From an uncultured Clostridia bacterium (GTDB lineage: Bacteria; Bacillota; Clostridia; Christensenellales; Borkfalkiaceae): a stretch of DNA of 64,000 nt. Of the stretch, positions 44,303 to 51,469 are shown piece after piece. The position numbers were made by a program, and so were the translations under genes. Below the pieces are notes generated by a model, which saw only the letters and a list, made by a program, of their open reading frames with translations, ran no database searches and was not told the origin of the DNA. Positions within the stretch are counted from its first letter, which is position 1. Each line of letters begins with the position of its first letter. The stretch is taken from positions 1 through 64,000 of the forward strand of contig CANRHB010000001.1 in NCBI GenBank assembly GCA_947630325.1, in the 5' to 3' direction.

Positions 44303-44659
44303 TTTTTTACTTTTCAACGATGCCGTGTAGGGATCGGCGCCTGCAAGCGCTCTCATGTAGAGAAACACATCTTCTTTTCGTTGTTCGCTGAGTCGGTGAA
44401 AGAGTTCGAGAAGCTCACGATCTTCCATTGTCAGTTGGGGAGCGTCTCCCTGGGAAAGCGGCACTCCGAGATCGTCAGTCCGACCAAGCAAATAATCAGT
44501 GGAAACTCCAAAAAAATCTGCGAGTTTCGAAACAAATGAGGGGGCAGGTTCATTTATCCCATTTTCCCAACGCCCTATATTTGTCTGACTTGTTCCTATT
44601 GCATTTGCGACATCAATTTGTCGCAAATGCTTCTCTTCGCGTAATTCTTTTAGCCGCAT
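44300..44659 (-). CDS. XRE-family repressor
   Basis: 119 residues. The N-terminal HTH (RQIDVANAIGTSQTNIGRWENGINEP) ends FFGVSTDYLLGRTDD, the common CI-like pattern; a short C-terminal helical region (residues 78-119) may dimerise. The start codon directly abuts one of three ACAAATTTGT palindromes, so it likely represses itself and the divergent gene at 44779. Confidence 0.85.
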   Translation of the reverse strand: MRLKELREEKHLRQIDVANAIGTSQTNIGRWENGINEPAPSFVSKLADFFGVSTDYLLGRTDDLGVPLSQGDAPQLTMEDRELLELFHRLSEQRKEDVFLYMRALAGADPYTASLKSKK

Positions 44660-44756
44660 ACAAATTTGTTTTCCCTTTTTTCAAAAATTATATACAAATT
44701 TGTTCTCAAATTGTTGACAAAAAGGAATTTGTAATTTATAATAAAAACAAATTTGT
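44660..44756. promoter_or_regulatory. divergent promoter region with three ACAAATTTGT operators
   Basis: The 10-bp palindrome ACAAATTTGT occurs at 44660-44669, 44694-44703 and 44747-44756, with a half site GAATTTGTAA at 44725. The rightward promoter is TTGACA (44714-44719), 17-bp spacer, TATAAT (44737-44742). A leftward TATAAT is at 44687-44692 beside the second operator. Confidence 0.82.
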
Positions 44757-44778
44757 AATTTTCGAATAAGGAGAGGAG

Positions 44779-45024
44779 ATGTTAAAACGAGGAGGATTGA
44801 ATCGTCATATTGCAAATGCAGTATCGCTTCCCGTACCCGCGAGAGATTTGGATGCGGAGTTCGAGCAGGCGATTGTTAATTTGAAACGTGAAGTAAAGCT
44901 ACTTATGCGAATGAAGTTGAAAGATATTCCATCCACAGAAGAGCAACAAAAAGAAATGCAGAACATGATCATCATGCTCTGCAAGGGGTTGGTCGAATAC
45001 GTATCAGACGAAGAGTGTGGCTAA
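44779..45024 (+). CDS. hypothetical small protein under XRE control
   Basis: 81 residues, helical and charged, without recognised motif. AAGGAGAGGAG precedes the ATG and the promoter carries three operators of the divergent XRE repressor, so it is regulated like an early phage gene. Its last 4 bp overlap the convergent small gene at 45021. Confidence 0.7.
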   Translation: MLKRGGLNRHIANAVSLPVPARDLDAEFEQAIVNLKREVKLLMRMKLKDIPSTEEQQKEMQNMIIMLCKGLVEYVSDEECG

Positions 45025-45200
45025 TCATCTTCGTTGCCAGTGTATTCTTTGGTTTTTTCTTCGGTCAGTTTATTTAGCGATTCCGCTACAGCCAAAATGG
45101 CGCATTTATCTTGCTCTGTATAAAGCGCACATCGTCTGTCGCATGTAATATCGCCCTGAAATTGTTCATAGGAACCAACCTGAAACGGACAGTATGCCAT
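45021..45200 (-). CDS. 59-residue cysteine-containing protein
   Basis: Starts MAYCPFQVGSYEQF, then CDRRCALYTEQDKCAIL; four cysteines (4, 20, 24, 33) in a pattern that suggests a small metal site. The AAGGAGG site six bases upstream is near perfect. Small proteins with the same style are found in clostridial phages and integrative elements; function unknown. Its upstream region 45201-45280 is a near mirror image serving the divergent gene at 45330. Confidence 0.7.
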   Translation of the reverse strand: MAYCPFQVGSYEQFQGDITCDRRCALYTEQDKCAILAVAESLNKLTEEKTKEYTGNEDD

Positions 45201-45329
45201 GATCTTCCTCCTTTATAGTATTTCTCATAAGTGTTGGCGTGCCAATGAGATATTTTAATGATACTACAAAGGAGGAAGAAAATCAAGAGGAAAGGTAAAA
45301 AAACGCAAGTGCGCGGAGGGGAGAAGAAA

Positions 45330-45686
45330 ATGATACTTCATTTGTGCCTGTCCGTAGAGGGCGGGATAAGAAACGCAAAAGAGTTGAAGGGTTGCATTGA
45401 GGAGAACGGACAAACGCTTGAAACAGTTGCAGAGATCCGTGACTGCCTCAAAAAGCACCTTGCGGCGGGACGGAAATGCTTGCCCTTTTGTGACTGTCTC
45501 GGTTTCAGCTTTGAGAAGGGCTGCCCCGGGCACAAAGAAGAGGACGCGCGGCGCCATGACGCCATCATGAGAATCACCCGCGCCATCTGCAAGGAAGAAA
45601 AGACGTGCGGGCGGTGGTGCGGTATCACGGACGACTGCGAAGCATACCGCGCCGCGACCAAGATTTACGAGGAAAGGCAGTTATGA
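45330..45686 (+). CDS. hypothetical cysteine-rich protein
   Basis: 118 residues. CLPFCDCLGFSFEKGCPGH in the centre and CKEEKTCGRWCGITDDC near the end form two clusters that could bind zinc or iron-sulfur. The start at 45330 is placed after GGAGGGGAG; the frame opens 72 bases earlier. Typical accessory gene of clostridial elements, no assigned role. Confidence 0.65.
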   Translation: MILHLCLSVEGGIRNAKELKGCIEENGQTLETVAEIRDCLKKHLAAGRKCLPFCDCLGFSFEKGCPGHKEEDARRHDAIMRITRAICKEEKTCGRWCGITDDCEAYRAATKIYEERQL

Positions 45687-45740
45687 AGGGAAATATAAAA
45701 AAACCCGCAGGACGAACCCGCGGGGAGTAGAGAATAAAGT

Positions 45741-46004
45741 TTAATTTTCGTTATAGTGCGTCCACATGCGAAGGATCTTCACGGCTTTATGCTCTTCGTC
45801 TATCTGATAGACGAGGCGGTGTTGCAGGTTGATCCTTCGGGAATAGGCTCCTGCAAGATCCCCTACGAGTTTTTCAAAGGGCGGTTGATAGGGATCCTCT
45901 TCAAGGACGGTGAGAAGGCGTTTGACCTTTTCGCCGAAAGAACTCTTCTTCACGAGTTCGAGGTCCTTCACTGCTTGCTTGGTAAAGAGGATGCGATAGT
46001 TCAT
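45741..46004 (-). CDS. YoeB/RelE-family toxin
   Basis: 87 residues. YRILFTKQAVKDLELVKKSSFGEKVKRLL, then PFEKLVGDLAGAYSRRINLQHRLVYQI and a final RMWTHYNEN match Txe/YoeB, a ribosome-dependent mRNA interferase with catalytic Glu/Arg/His (LQHRLVYQ and THY). The start overlaps the antitoxin stop by 4 bp. Confidence 0.92.
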   Translation of the reverse strand: MNYRILFTKQAVKDLELVKKSSFGEKVKRLLTVLEEDPYQPPFEKLVGDLAGAYSRRINLQHRLVYQIDEEHKAVKILRMWTHYNEN

Positions 46005-46255
46005 GACAGCTCCTTTTTCCAATCAAGCTCCTCGCATTCTTCGAGCGGCGTTGCCATTCCCTCGCGGATCGACTGCGCCATGCCGGGGAGCCCGCAGAGG
46101 AAGCAAGTTTCTTCGAGACTGCGCAAATATTCTTCGCTGACGATCGCGGCGTTGCCGTTTTTGGTCGTAACGATGATTTTCTCGTCATTGACTGCGGCGG
46201 CGTCGAGGTATCCGAAGAGATTTTTCCTAAGCGTCGTGGCATTGGTGATAGACAT
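46001..46255 (-). CDS. Phd/YefM-family antitoxin
   Basis: 84 residues. SITNATTLRKNLFGYLDAAAVNDEKIIVTTKNGNAAIVSEEYLRSL is the Phd/YefM DNA-binding fold; the acidic C-terminus wraps the toxin. AGGAGGT lies seven bases before the ATG at 46255. It pairs with the YoeB-like toxin and sits behind a promoter with a TGTAC palindrome. Confidence 0.92.
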   Translation of the reverse strand: MSITNATTLRKNLFGYLDAAAVNDEKIIVTTKNGNAAIVSEEYLRSLEETCFLCGLPGMAQSIREGMATPLEECEELDWKKELS

Positions 46256-46280
46256 AGAAAGCACCTCCTGCTTTATAGTA

Positions 46281-46314
46281 TGTACATTATAACGTACATT
46301 TTACGTAAAGTCAA
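46281..46314 (-). promoter_or_regulatory. promoter and operator of the second toxin-antitoxin pair
   Basis: Minus strand: TTGACT (46309-46314), 17-bp spacer, TATAAT (46286-46291). The palindrome TGTAC..GTACA (46281-46298) covers the -10. Confidence 0.85.
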
Positions 46315-46364
46315 GGGGTGGAATAAAAAAACTCCCCGAAAAACTCGGGGATCAGACAGAAGAG

Positions 46365-46685
46365 TTATTCTAAATTCAAATGTTGCATGTAATCGGTTCG
46401 TCCGTATCGGATGCGCAAAACATAGACAACGCCTTGCGGTTCGTCTACACGGTAGAACACGAGGAACTCATCCACTACCAAACGTCGCACATCATAGTCC
46501 GGCATACAGGAGAGTTTCACTTTCGTGCCGGAAAACGGAAATTCTTCAAGCCGCCCGATCGCATCTAAGACGTGTGAGACGAACGCACGCGAGGCGTCCG
46601 GGGCAAAAAGCGTTTCGCGGATATAGTCCGCCGCTTCGTCGAGATCGAGGAGAGCGCGGGGCGCAACGATGATGTTATAGGCCAT
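46365..46685 (-). CDS. RelE/ParE-family toxin
   Basis: 106 residues. AYNIIVAPRALLDLDEAADYIRETLFAPDASRAFVSHVLDAI, then MPDYDVRRLVVDEFLVFYRVDE and VLRIRYGRTDY are characteristic of the RelE/ParE superfamily. Whether it targets mRNA or gyrase is not clear from sequence. Starts inside the antitoxin gene (11-bp overlap). Confidence 0.88.
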   Translation of the reverse strand: MAYNIIVAPRALLDLDEAADYIRETLFAPDASRAFVSHVLDAIGRLEEFPFSGTKVKLSCMPDYDVRRLVVDEFLVFYRVDEPQGVVYVLRIRYGRTDYMQHLNLE

Positions 46686-46935
46686 ACTTCGTCCGCGTCC
46701 TCTGCGCAAAATCTTTGAATGTTATCCCTTCGCCGCGTTTGATCGAATCTTCCGCTTCTTTCAACTCTTTGAAGAGTTGTGTTTCGGCGAAAGTGCGGTT
46801 ATACACTTCCATGCTCATAAGGACCATATCTCCATAGCCGTTTTTGGTGATGAAGATCGGTTCGTCGGAAGCATTGCAACGCTCCGAAATGGCGGTGGTG
46901 TTCTTCAAGTCCCGAATGGGAATGATCTGTGCCAT
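46675..46935 (-). CDS. Phd/YefM-type antitoxin
   Basis: 86 residues. AQIIPIRDLKNTTAISERCNASDEPIFITKNGYGDMVLMSMEVYN is the Phd/YefM fold. GGGAGGTAAAT precedes the ATG at 46935. Pairs with the RelE/ParE toxin that follows. Confidence 0.9.
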   Translation of the reverse strand: MAQIIPIRDLKNTTAISERCNASDEPIFITKNGYGDMVLMSMEVYNRTFAETQLFKELKEAEDSIKRGEGITFKDFAQRTRTKYGL

Positions 46936-46953
46936 ATTTACCTCCCGATATAA

Positions 46954-46991
46954 TGTGGGATAATTATACCACACTTTATGCGGGAAGTCAA
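46954..46991 (-). promoter_or_regulatory. promoter and operator of the third toxin-antitoxin pair
   Basis: Minus strand: TTGACT (46986-46991), 17-bp spacer, TATAAT (46963-46968). Palindrome TGTGG..CCACA (46954-46973) covers the -10. Confidence 0.85.
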
Positions 46992-47010
46992 GAGAATTCC
47001 AAAAGAACAT

Positions 47011-47105
47011 GCCGATCGAGGTAACACTCCCTCAAATAACGTCGACCTTGGCAAAGGAGATCAAGGAGAGGGGGGGCCGAGTTCGATTCTCGGAGATCGG
47101 CACCA
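47011..47105 (+). ncRNA. tRNA-like sequence of 95 bases with encoded CCA
   Basis: GCCGATC (47011-47017) pairs perfectly with GATCGGC (47095-47101), followed by ACCA. A canonical T-arm CCGAG-TTCGATT-CTCGG is at 47077-47093, with one extra A before the acceptor strand. Between them I find no normal D or anticodon arm, but a different 7-bp helix (CTCCCTC 47027 with GAGGGGG 47068). It may be a degraded tRNA, an old attachment site, or a structured RNA imitating a tRNA end. Confidence 0.5.
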
Positions 47106-47242
47106 AGGCCAAGCGTAACAGGCGCGAAGGCAGATTTTCCTCCTCTTACGAGAGCGGGGCCGGAAATGGTTTCGCTCTCCAAGAGGACAAGCAAACGATC
47201 CCTCGGATACGAGGTGAAATATAAGAAAAGGAGGTAAATGCG

Positions 47243-47500
47243 ATGAATAGGGAACGGCGCCATGCCTTGCATACGATTGTGGGCGAGATCCGCGGCAACG
47301 AGACCGAAGTCAGAGAGCAGCTTATGGACGAAACAGATGAAGAAGCCCGTGCGGAACTTGTGAAAGCGACATCTTCGCTGATCGACGCGGTGGACCGCAT
47401 TTTGACTGCGACGGAAGTGGATGACGAAGCGCGGGCGACTGCGGCGACACGCCGGCCGCGCAAGCAACGAGACGCACCCGATGAAACGGAAGAGCCTTGA
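47243..47500 (+). CDS. hypothetical charged protein
   Basis: 85 residues, no membrane segment, rich in Glu/Arg/Thr with a likely coiled helix at 20-55 and a disordered tail. AAAGGAGG lies 11 bases before the ATG. First gene of the long rightward operon that ends with the membrane ATPase. No family recognised. Confidence 0.65.
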   Translation: MNRERRHALHTIVGEIRGNETEVREQLMDETDEEARAELVKATSSLIDAVDRILTATEVDDEARATAATRRPRKQRDAPDETEEP

Positions 47501-47597
47501 AGAACGATTGTCGGAAGGCGCCGTAACGGCGCCTCCATGGACCAACGCGGGGAGAGCCCCGAAAAAAAATAACACGCATTAAGCGGAAGGAGAAAAA

Positions 47598-48065
47598 ATG
47601 AAGAAAATCAACAACGGCACAAAAAACACGGTCAAGCGGATCTTGCTTATGATTTTGATCCTTGCCATGGTGGCAACGATCATCGGCTTGGCAGTAACGG
47701 TAAGCAGATCCACGGCACAAAAGCTCGGCGGGGAAGCGTATGAGATCGGGCTTCTTACGGCGGAGGGCAAGGAAGAAAAGGGCGACACGGCGATCAGGAC
47801 GCGGAACGGCGTGACGGCGGACGGGCTCAAGTGCGAACTTGAAAAGGACGCAAAGATCAAATATCAGCTCTTTTTCTACGACAAAGACGGTAAATTCATT
47901 TCGGCGAGTGGAGAACTCACGGCAAGCTATGACGGAAGCGGCATTCCTGAGAATGCCAAGACGGTGAAGATCATGATCACGCCCACGGCGGACGAGGACG
48001 GCAAAGTGTCTCTCTTGGAAGTGCTCGGGTATGCGGATCTTCTTACCGTAACGACGAATAAATAA
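47598..48065 (+). CDS. membrane-anchored hypothetical protein
   Basis: 155 residues: a basic start, one hydrophobic helix at about 14-35 (ILLMILILAMVATIIGLAVTV) and an outside domain of about 120 residues with beta-strand alternation. It is likely a type II membrane protein. AAGGAG precedes the ATG. The next gene follows 12 bp later. No family recognised. Confidence 0.7.
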   Translation: MKKINNGTKNTVKRILLMILILAMVATIIGLAVTVSRSTAQKLGGEAYEIGLLTAEGKEEKGDTAIRTRNGVTADGLKCELEKDAKIKYQLFFYDKDGKFISASGELTASYDGSGIPENAKTVKIMITPTADEDGKVSLLEVLGYADLLTVTTNK

Positions 48066-48077
48066 GGAGGCGAAAAG

Positions 48078-49190
48078 ATGAAGAACAACAAATTTGTACA
48101 GCAAGGGAAACTTACAAAAAGCGGCTGGCTGTCCATTGTGGCGTTTTTGCTCGTGGCAGTCCTCGCTCTGAGCGTTGCGCTCGGCCTGGTGGTAAGGTCG
48201 AATAAGGAGAAGAAGGGCACGGAAGAGGCCTCTATCGGCGGGGGCATGGTGCTTCCCGAAGAGACGGAAGGAGACGGCATTTCGCTGACAAGCACGGTGA
48301 TCCCGAAAGAGCAGTACGGGGAATACGACATTATGCCGATCGCGGAGACTGCTCAACAGCTTACGGCGACGGTCACTCCTACGGACGCTTTGGTATATAT
48401 TGATTGGAGCGTATCGTGGAAAGAAGGGACAAGCGGCAAGTGGGGCAATGGAAAAACCGTGACGGAATATGTTACGGTAACGCCGACTTCTAACGGAGCG
48501 CTCACGGCGAATGTGCAGTGCTTAAAAGCGTTTGGGGAGCAGATCATCGTGACTGCGTCTGTACGCGGCAAAGAAGAGGTCAATGCGACCTGTACAGTGG
48601 ACTATGCCTCTACGTTATATGGAGTAAAAATTGGCGAATTCTCTTTTGGCGTAAATCTTCTCACCAATACAGGCTTTTCCTTTATTTCCCAGGGCGAAGC
48701 AAGTTCTACTGTAGCAATTTCTCCTTCGAATTTTAGATATTCTGATACTTATTCGTTGCAAGATGATTTCAAATTGACTGCCCTTTCGGTAGGGTTGCCT
48801 TCCGGCACTTTGAATGCTTTGAAAGGGAAAATGTCATCTTCGTCTCTTTCTTCTAAAGTGCAAACCGCGCTCAACGGTCTCACAACGGCGAAAAAATCGA
48901 TTACGATCTCGTCCGGAATGCCGAATATTCGGTATAAGACGACCCTTTTGAAAACCTTATATGGGGCATCGGGATTTAATTCTTCGGAAATGGCCGAATT
49001 GAACGCACTTCTCGCCAATGTGTTCAGCGGTGAGGATTGGAGATATTCTGTTGCGGAATTTTCCGCAACTTTTACAGGCACTTATACATCGGTTACTTGG
49101 ACTATGGGAATTGTATTTGCTAAGGGTAGTTTTGAGATTGCGGCGACATCGGCCTCATTTACCCAAAGTAGTCTTGTTTTCCACGAGTAA
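48078..49190 (+). CDS. membrane-anchored Ig-like protein, paralogue A
   Basis: 370 residues: cytoplasmic KNNKFVQQGKLTKSG, a membrane helix at about 18-40, a Gly/Glu linker, then an Ig-like beta domain (about 85-180: QQLTATVTPTDALVYIDWSVSW ... FGEQIIVTAS), and a C-terminal region rich in Ser/Thr. The Ig-like region is similar in order and spacing to that of the next gene (WSAAW..., FGERIKIVCS), so the two arose by duplication. Probably exposed on the cell or particle surface. AGGAGGCG precedes the ATG. Confidence 0.72.
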   Translation: MKNNKFVQQGKLTKSGWLSIVAFLLVAVLALSVALGLVVRSNKEKKGTEEASIGGGMVLPEETEGDGISLTSTVIPKEQYGEYDIMPIAETAQQLTATVTPTDALVYIDWSVSWKEGTSGKWGNGKTVTEYVTVTPTSNGALTANVQCLKAFGEQIIVTASVRGKEEVNATCTVDYASTLYGVKIGEFSFGVNLLTNTGFSFISQGEASSTVAISPSNFRYSDTYSLQDDFKLTALSVGLPSGTLNALKGKMSSSSLSSKVQTALNGLTTAKKSITISSGMPNIRYKTTLLKTLYGASGFNSSEMAELNALLANVFSGEDWRYSVAEFSATFTGTYTSVTWTMGIVFAKGSFEIAATSASFTQSSLVFHE

Positions 49191-49216
49191 AAAATCGAAC
49201 GCATAGGAGGTAACGG

Positions 49217-50317
49217 ATGAGTGGAAAGAAGAAAGGAAAATGGGGAATTGTGTCGTTCGTCGGAACGTTGCTTGCGGCGGTGCTTGTGATCGTGGCAGTG
49301 TTGGCGTTGGCGGGGAAGTGCAAGAATGAACCCGACGCTCCGCTCCCCGAAGTCCCGAAAGCCGTGCAGGTGGAGTTCGACAAGCAAGGCATTGTGTTCG
49401 GCGGCGGCTCGGTCTCCTCCGGGCAAGTCTCGACCCCCGACCCGGACCCCGATCCTGTCCTTCCCGAAGGCGCTTTCACTCTGAGTGCGGAGGAGCTCCG
49501 TTACCTTCCCGGGGAGACGGTGAAGCGGGAGATTACGGCGTCGGCGGCCGATGTCAAGTGGTCTGCCGCATGGACGGACCCCTCTTCCGAATGGGCGCGG
49601 GGGAAGGCCGTAACGGACTATGTGCGGCTTGTTCCTTCGGGCAAAACGGTAAGCGTTGAGTTCCTTGCGCCGTTCGGGGAGCGGATAAAGATCGTCTGCT
49701 CGAATGAGAGCGGAAAGCGGGAGTGTTTCTGCGATTGCGTGAAAACGGTGAAGAGCTTTTCGGGGTATTTGTCTGTTGTGGTGCAACAGGAGATAAACCC
49801 CCACTTTTACAGCGATCACTTCTCTTTTAGCGGTTTGGGTCTTGTGAACGACCCTTATACCCCCAAAATGGAGGAGTGCGAATTCGAGGCGTACACGCTC
49901 GACCAAACGCTCGGGTTGGATCTGTCCCGGAGCACTTATACGCTGACGCAGGAGTTCATCGATTCTTTCCGCACCTTTGCGCTTTCGCAGGAGCAGGCGA
50001 CGGAGGCGATCCGGGCTAAAGTGAATGCTCTGAGCACAGAAACGTCTACCTCGATGATCGCAACGGACCCCTCGGACGGGATGAAAATGCTCTTCGGCGA
50101 TTCTCCCGAAACGCTCTTTAATTGGACGTTCCCCCTCTTGACGGACGGCTTGGACTATTCAAAAGAGGGCGAGAGCACGGACATGGCAAAGATTTTTTCG
50201 GCTTGGCTCAAAACGGGCGGGAATAAGGACATTGAGATCATCGACGCGAAGTATTTCTTTGAGGGTTCCGTGAGCGATCACGTTTTCGAAAGCAAGCAAG
50301 TATACCGTGAAGATTAA
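49217..50317 (+). CDS. membrane-anchored Ig-like protein, paralogue B
   Basis: 366 residues: basic SGKKKGKWG start, helix at about 10-33, a linker containing a DPDPDPD acidic-proline run, an Ig-like domain (about 90-180), and a C-terminal domain of about 185 residues that differs from paralogue A. AGGAGGTAA lies upstream of the ATG. In the same operon, 26 bp after paralogue A. Confidence 0.72.
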   Translation: MSGKKKGKWGIVSFVGTLLAAVLVIVAVLALAGKCKNEPDAPLPEVPKAVQVEFDKQGIVFGGGSVSSGQVSTPDPDPDPVLPEGAFTLSAEELRYLPGETVKREITASAADVKWSAAWTDPSSEWARGKAVTDYVRLVPSGKTVSVEFLAPFGERIKIVCSNESGKRECFCDCVKTVKSFSGYLSVVVQQEINPHFYSDHFSFSGLGLVNDPYTPKMEECEFEAYTLDQTLGLDLSRSTYTLTQEFIDSFRTFALSQEQATEAIRAKVNALSTETSTSMIATDPSDGMKMLFGDSPETLFNWTFPLLTDGLDYSKEGESTDMAKIFSAWLKTGGNKDIEIIDAKYFFEGSVSDHVFESKQVYRED

Positions 50318-50335
50318 AAGAAGGAGAAGAACAGA

Positions 50336-51463
50336 ATGAAGAAGGTAATTGCAGTCATTGTTTGGTTCATTCTTCTTGTCGCGCTGGTCGGAGGGATCGT
50401 GATGATATATCGTTATACCAACGGGTTTAACGAAGATTTCAAGACCTTCTACATCGAACGGGACGGAACGAAGATTCTCACGGAAACCGGCACGGCAACA
50501 TTTGAGGCGGGCTCGGAAGTGCGTTACGGAGTTGGCTATACCTTCGATCTTCCGAAATCTGAGACAAGGGAGTACAGCGTGAGTATCTTACCGAACCCGG
50601 AAGCGGACTTTGATTTTACGGTGAATGGTGTGACAACCTCCTGGCGCAAGGTCGAGGGGTTGGAAAGGTGTTTCGCGCTTGATAAGCGAGCAGACGGCTT
50701 TACGCTAAAAATTCCGTCGTATAACAGCATAGCGGACTATTTGCGTGAAATTTACGCAGGAAGCGAGATCGATATTTCGGGCGCGTTCACTGAAGGCGCA
50801 GAGGGTGAAATTTCTTTTTTCCTGTTGCGCGTCAGTTCCTATAACGACGCAGTGAAATACGATATTGCGTTTTGCGTGTTGAGTAGCGTGACGGGCTATT
50901 CGATCACTTTTTCCTCCGTGCCGGGCGGGAACGGTTGGATGAAGAAAATAGTCTGTCCTACCCGCGCCGAGGCAGGAGAAGTGGTTTCGTTCTCCTGGGA
51001 ATGGAGCGGGGAAAGTCCCTACCAAGATCTCCAGAGCGTGACCGTAAAAACGGAGAGCGGGACGTCGGTCGAATGGTCTTGGGCCGCAGATTACAGTAGC
51101 CGTCAGTTTACGATGCCCGCGGAGAATGTGACGATCCTCGTCACTTACGGCCATTCGGTGCACGGAGACGAAGATCCCGTAACGGGCTATTCGATCACTT
51201 TTTCCTCCGTGCCGGGCGGGAACGGTTGGATGACAAAAATAGTCTGTCCCACCCGCGCCGAGGCGGGAGAAGTGGTTTCGTTCTCCTGGGAATGGAGCGG
51301 AGAAAGTCCCTACCAAGATCTCCAGAGCGTGACCGTAAAAACGGAGAGTGGGACGTCGGTCGAATGGTTTTGGGCGGCCGATTACAGTAGCCGTCAGTTT
51401 ACGATGCCTGCGGAGAATGTGACGATCCTCGTCACTTACGGCCATTCGGTGCACGGAGGATAA
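50336..51463 (+). CDS. membrane-anchored protein with two near-identical 97-residue repeats
   Basis: 375 residues: membrane helix at 3-25, an outside domain (30-180), then two tandem repeats of 97 residues (about 186-282 and 283-375). Each repeat starts TGYSITFSSVPGGNGWM and ends RQFTMPAENVTILVTYGH; the FTMPAENVTI element is typical of InlB B-repeat-like surface modules. The two DNA copies differ at only a few positions, so the duplication is recent. AGGAG precedes the ATG. Likely an adhesive or spike-type surface protein. Confidence 0.75.
   Translation: MKKVIAVIVWFILLVALVGGIVMIYRYTNGFNEDFKTFYIERDGTKILTETGTATFEAGSEVRYGVGYTFDLPKSETREYSVSILPNPEADFDFTVNGVTTSWRKVEGLERCFALDKRADGFTLKIPSYNSIADYLREIYAGSEIDISGAFTEGAEGEISFFLLRVSSYNDAVKYDIAFCVLSSVTGYSITFSSVPGGNGWMKKIVCPTRAEAGEVVSFSWEWSGESPYQDLQSVTVKTESGTSVEWSWAADYSSRQFTMPAENVTILVTYGHSVHGDEDPVTGYSITFSSVPGGNGWMTKIVCPTRAEAGEVVSFSWEWSGESPYQDLQSVTVKTESGTSVEWFWAADYSSRQFTMPAENVTILVTYGHSVHGG
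50891..51463 (+). repeat. tandem duplication, period 291 bp
   Basis: Copy 1 begins ACGGGCTATTCG at 50891 and copy 2 at 51182. The copies are nearly identical, in frame, and encode the two 97-residue surface modules. Confidence 0.92.
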
Positions 51464-51469
51464 TAGATC

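Noticed and set aside
45086..45286. 66-codon minus frame in another phase over the small cysteine gene
   Set aside because: The 59-codon frame from 45200 has the AAGGAGG site and a sensible composition.
43714..46935. Reading the toxin-antitoxin zone as a phage-defence island
   Set aside because: All three pairs are ordinary RelE/Phd-type modules; no restriction, retron, CBASS or similar effector was seen.
47009..47224. 71-codon frame starting at the tRNA-like sequence
   Set aside because: No ribosome site; its first half is the tRNA-like fold, so coding is unlikely.
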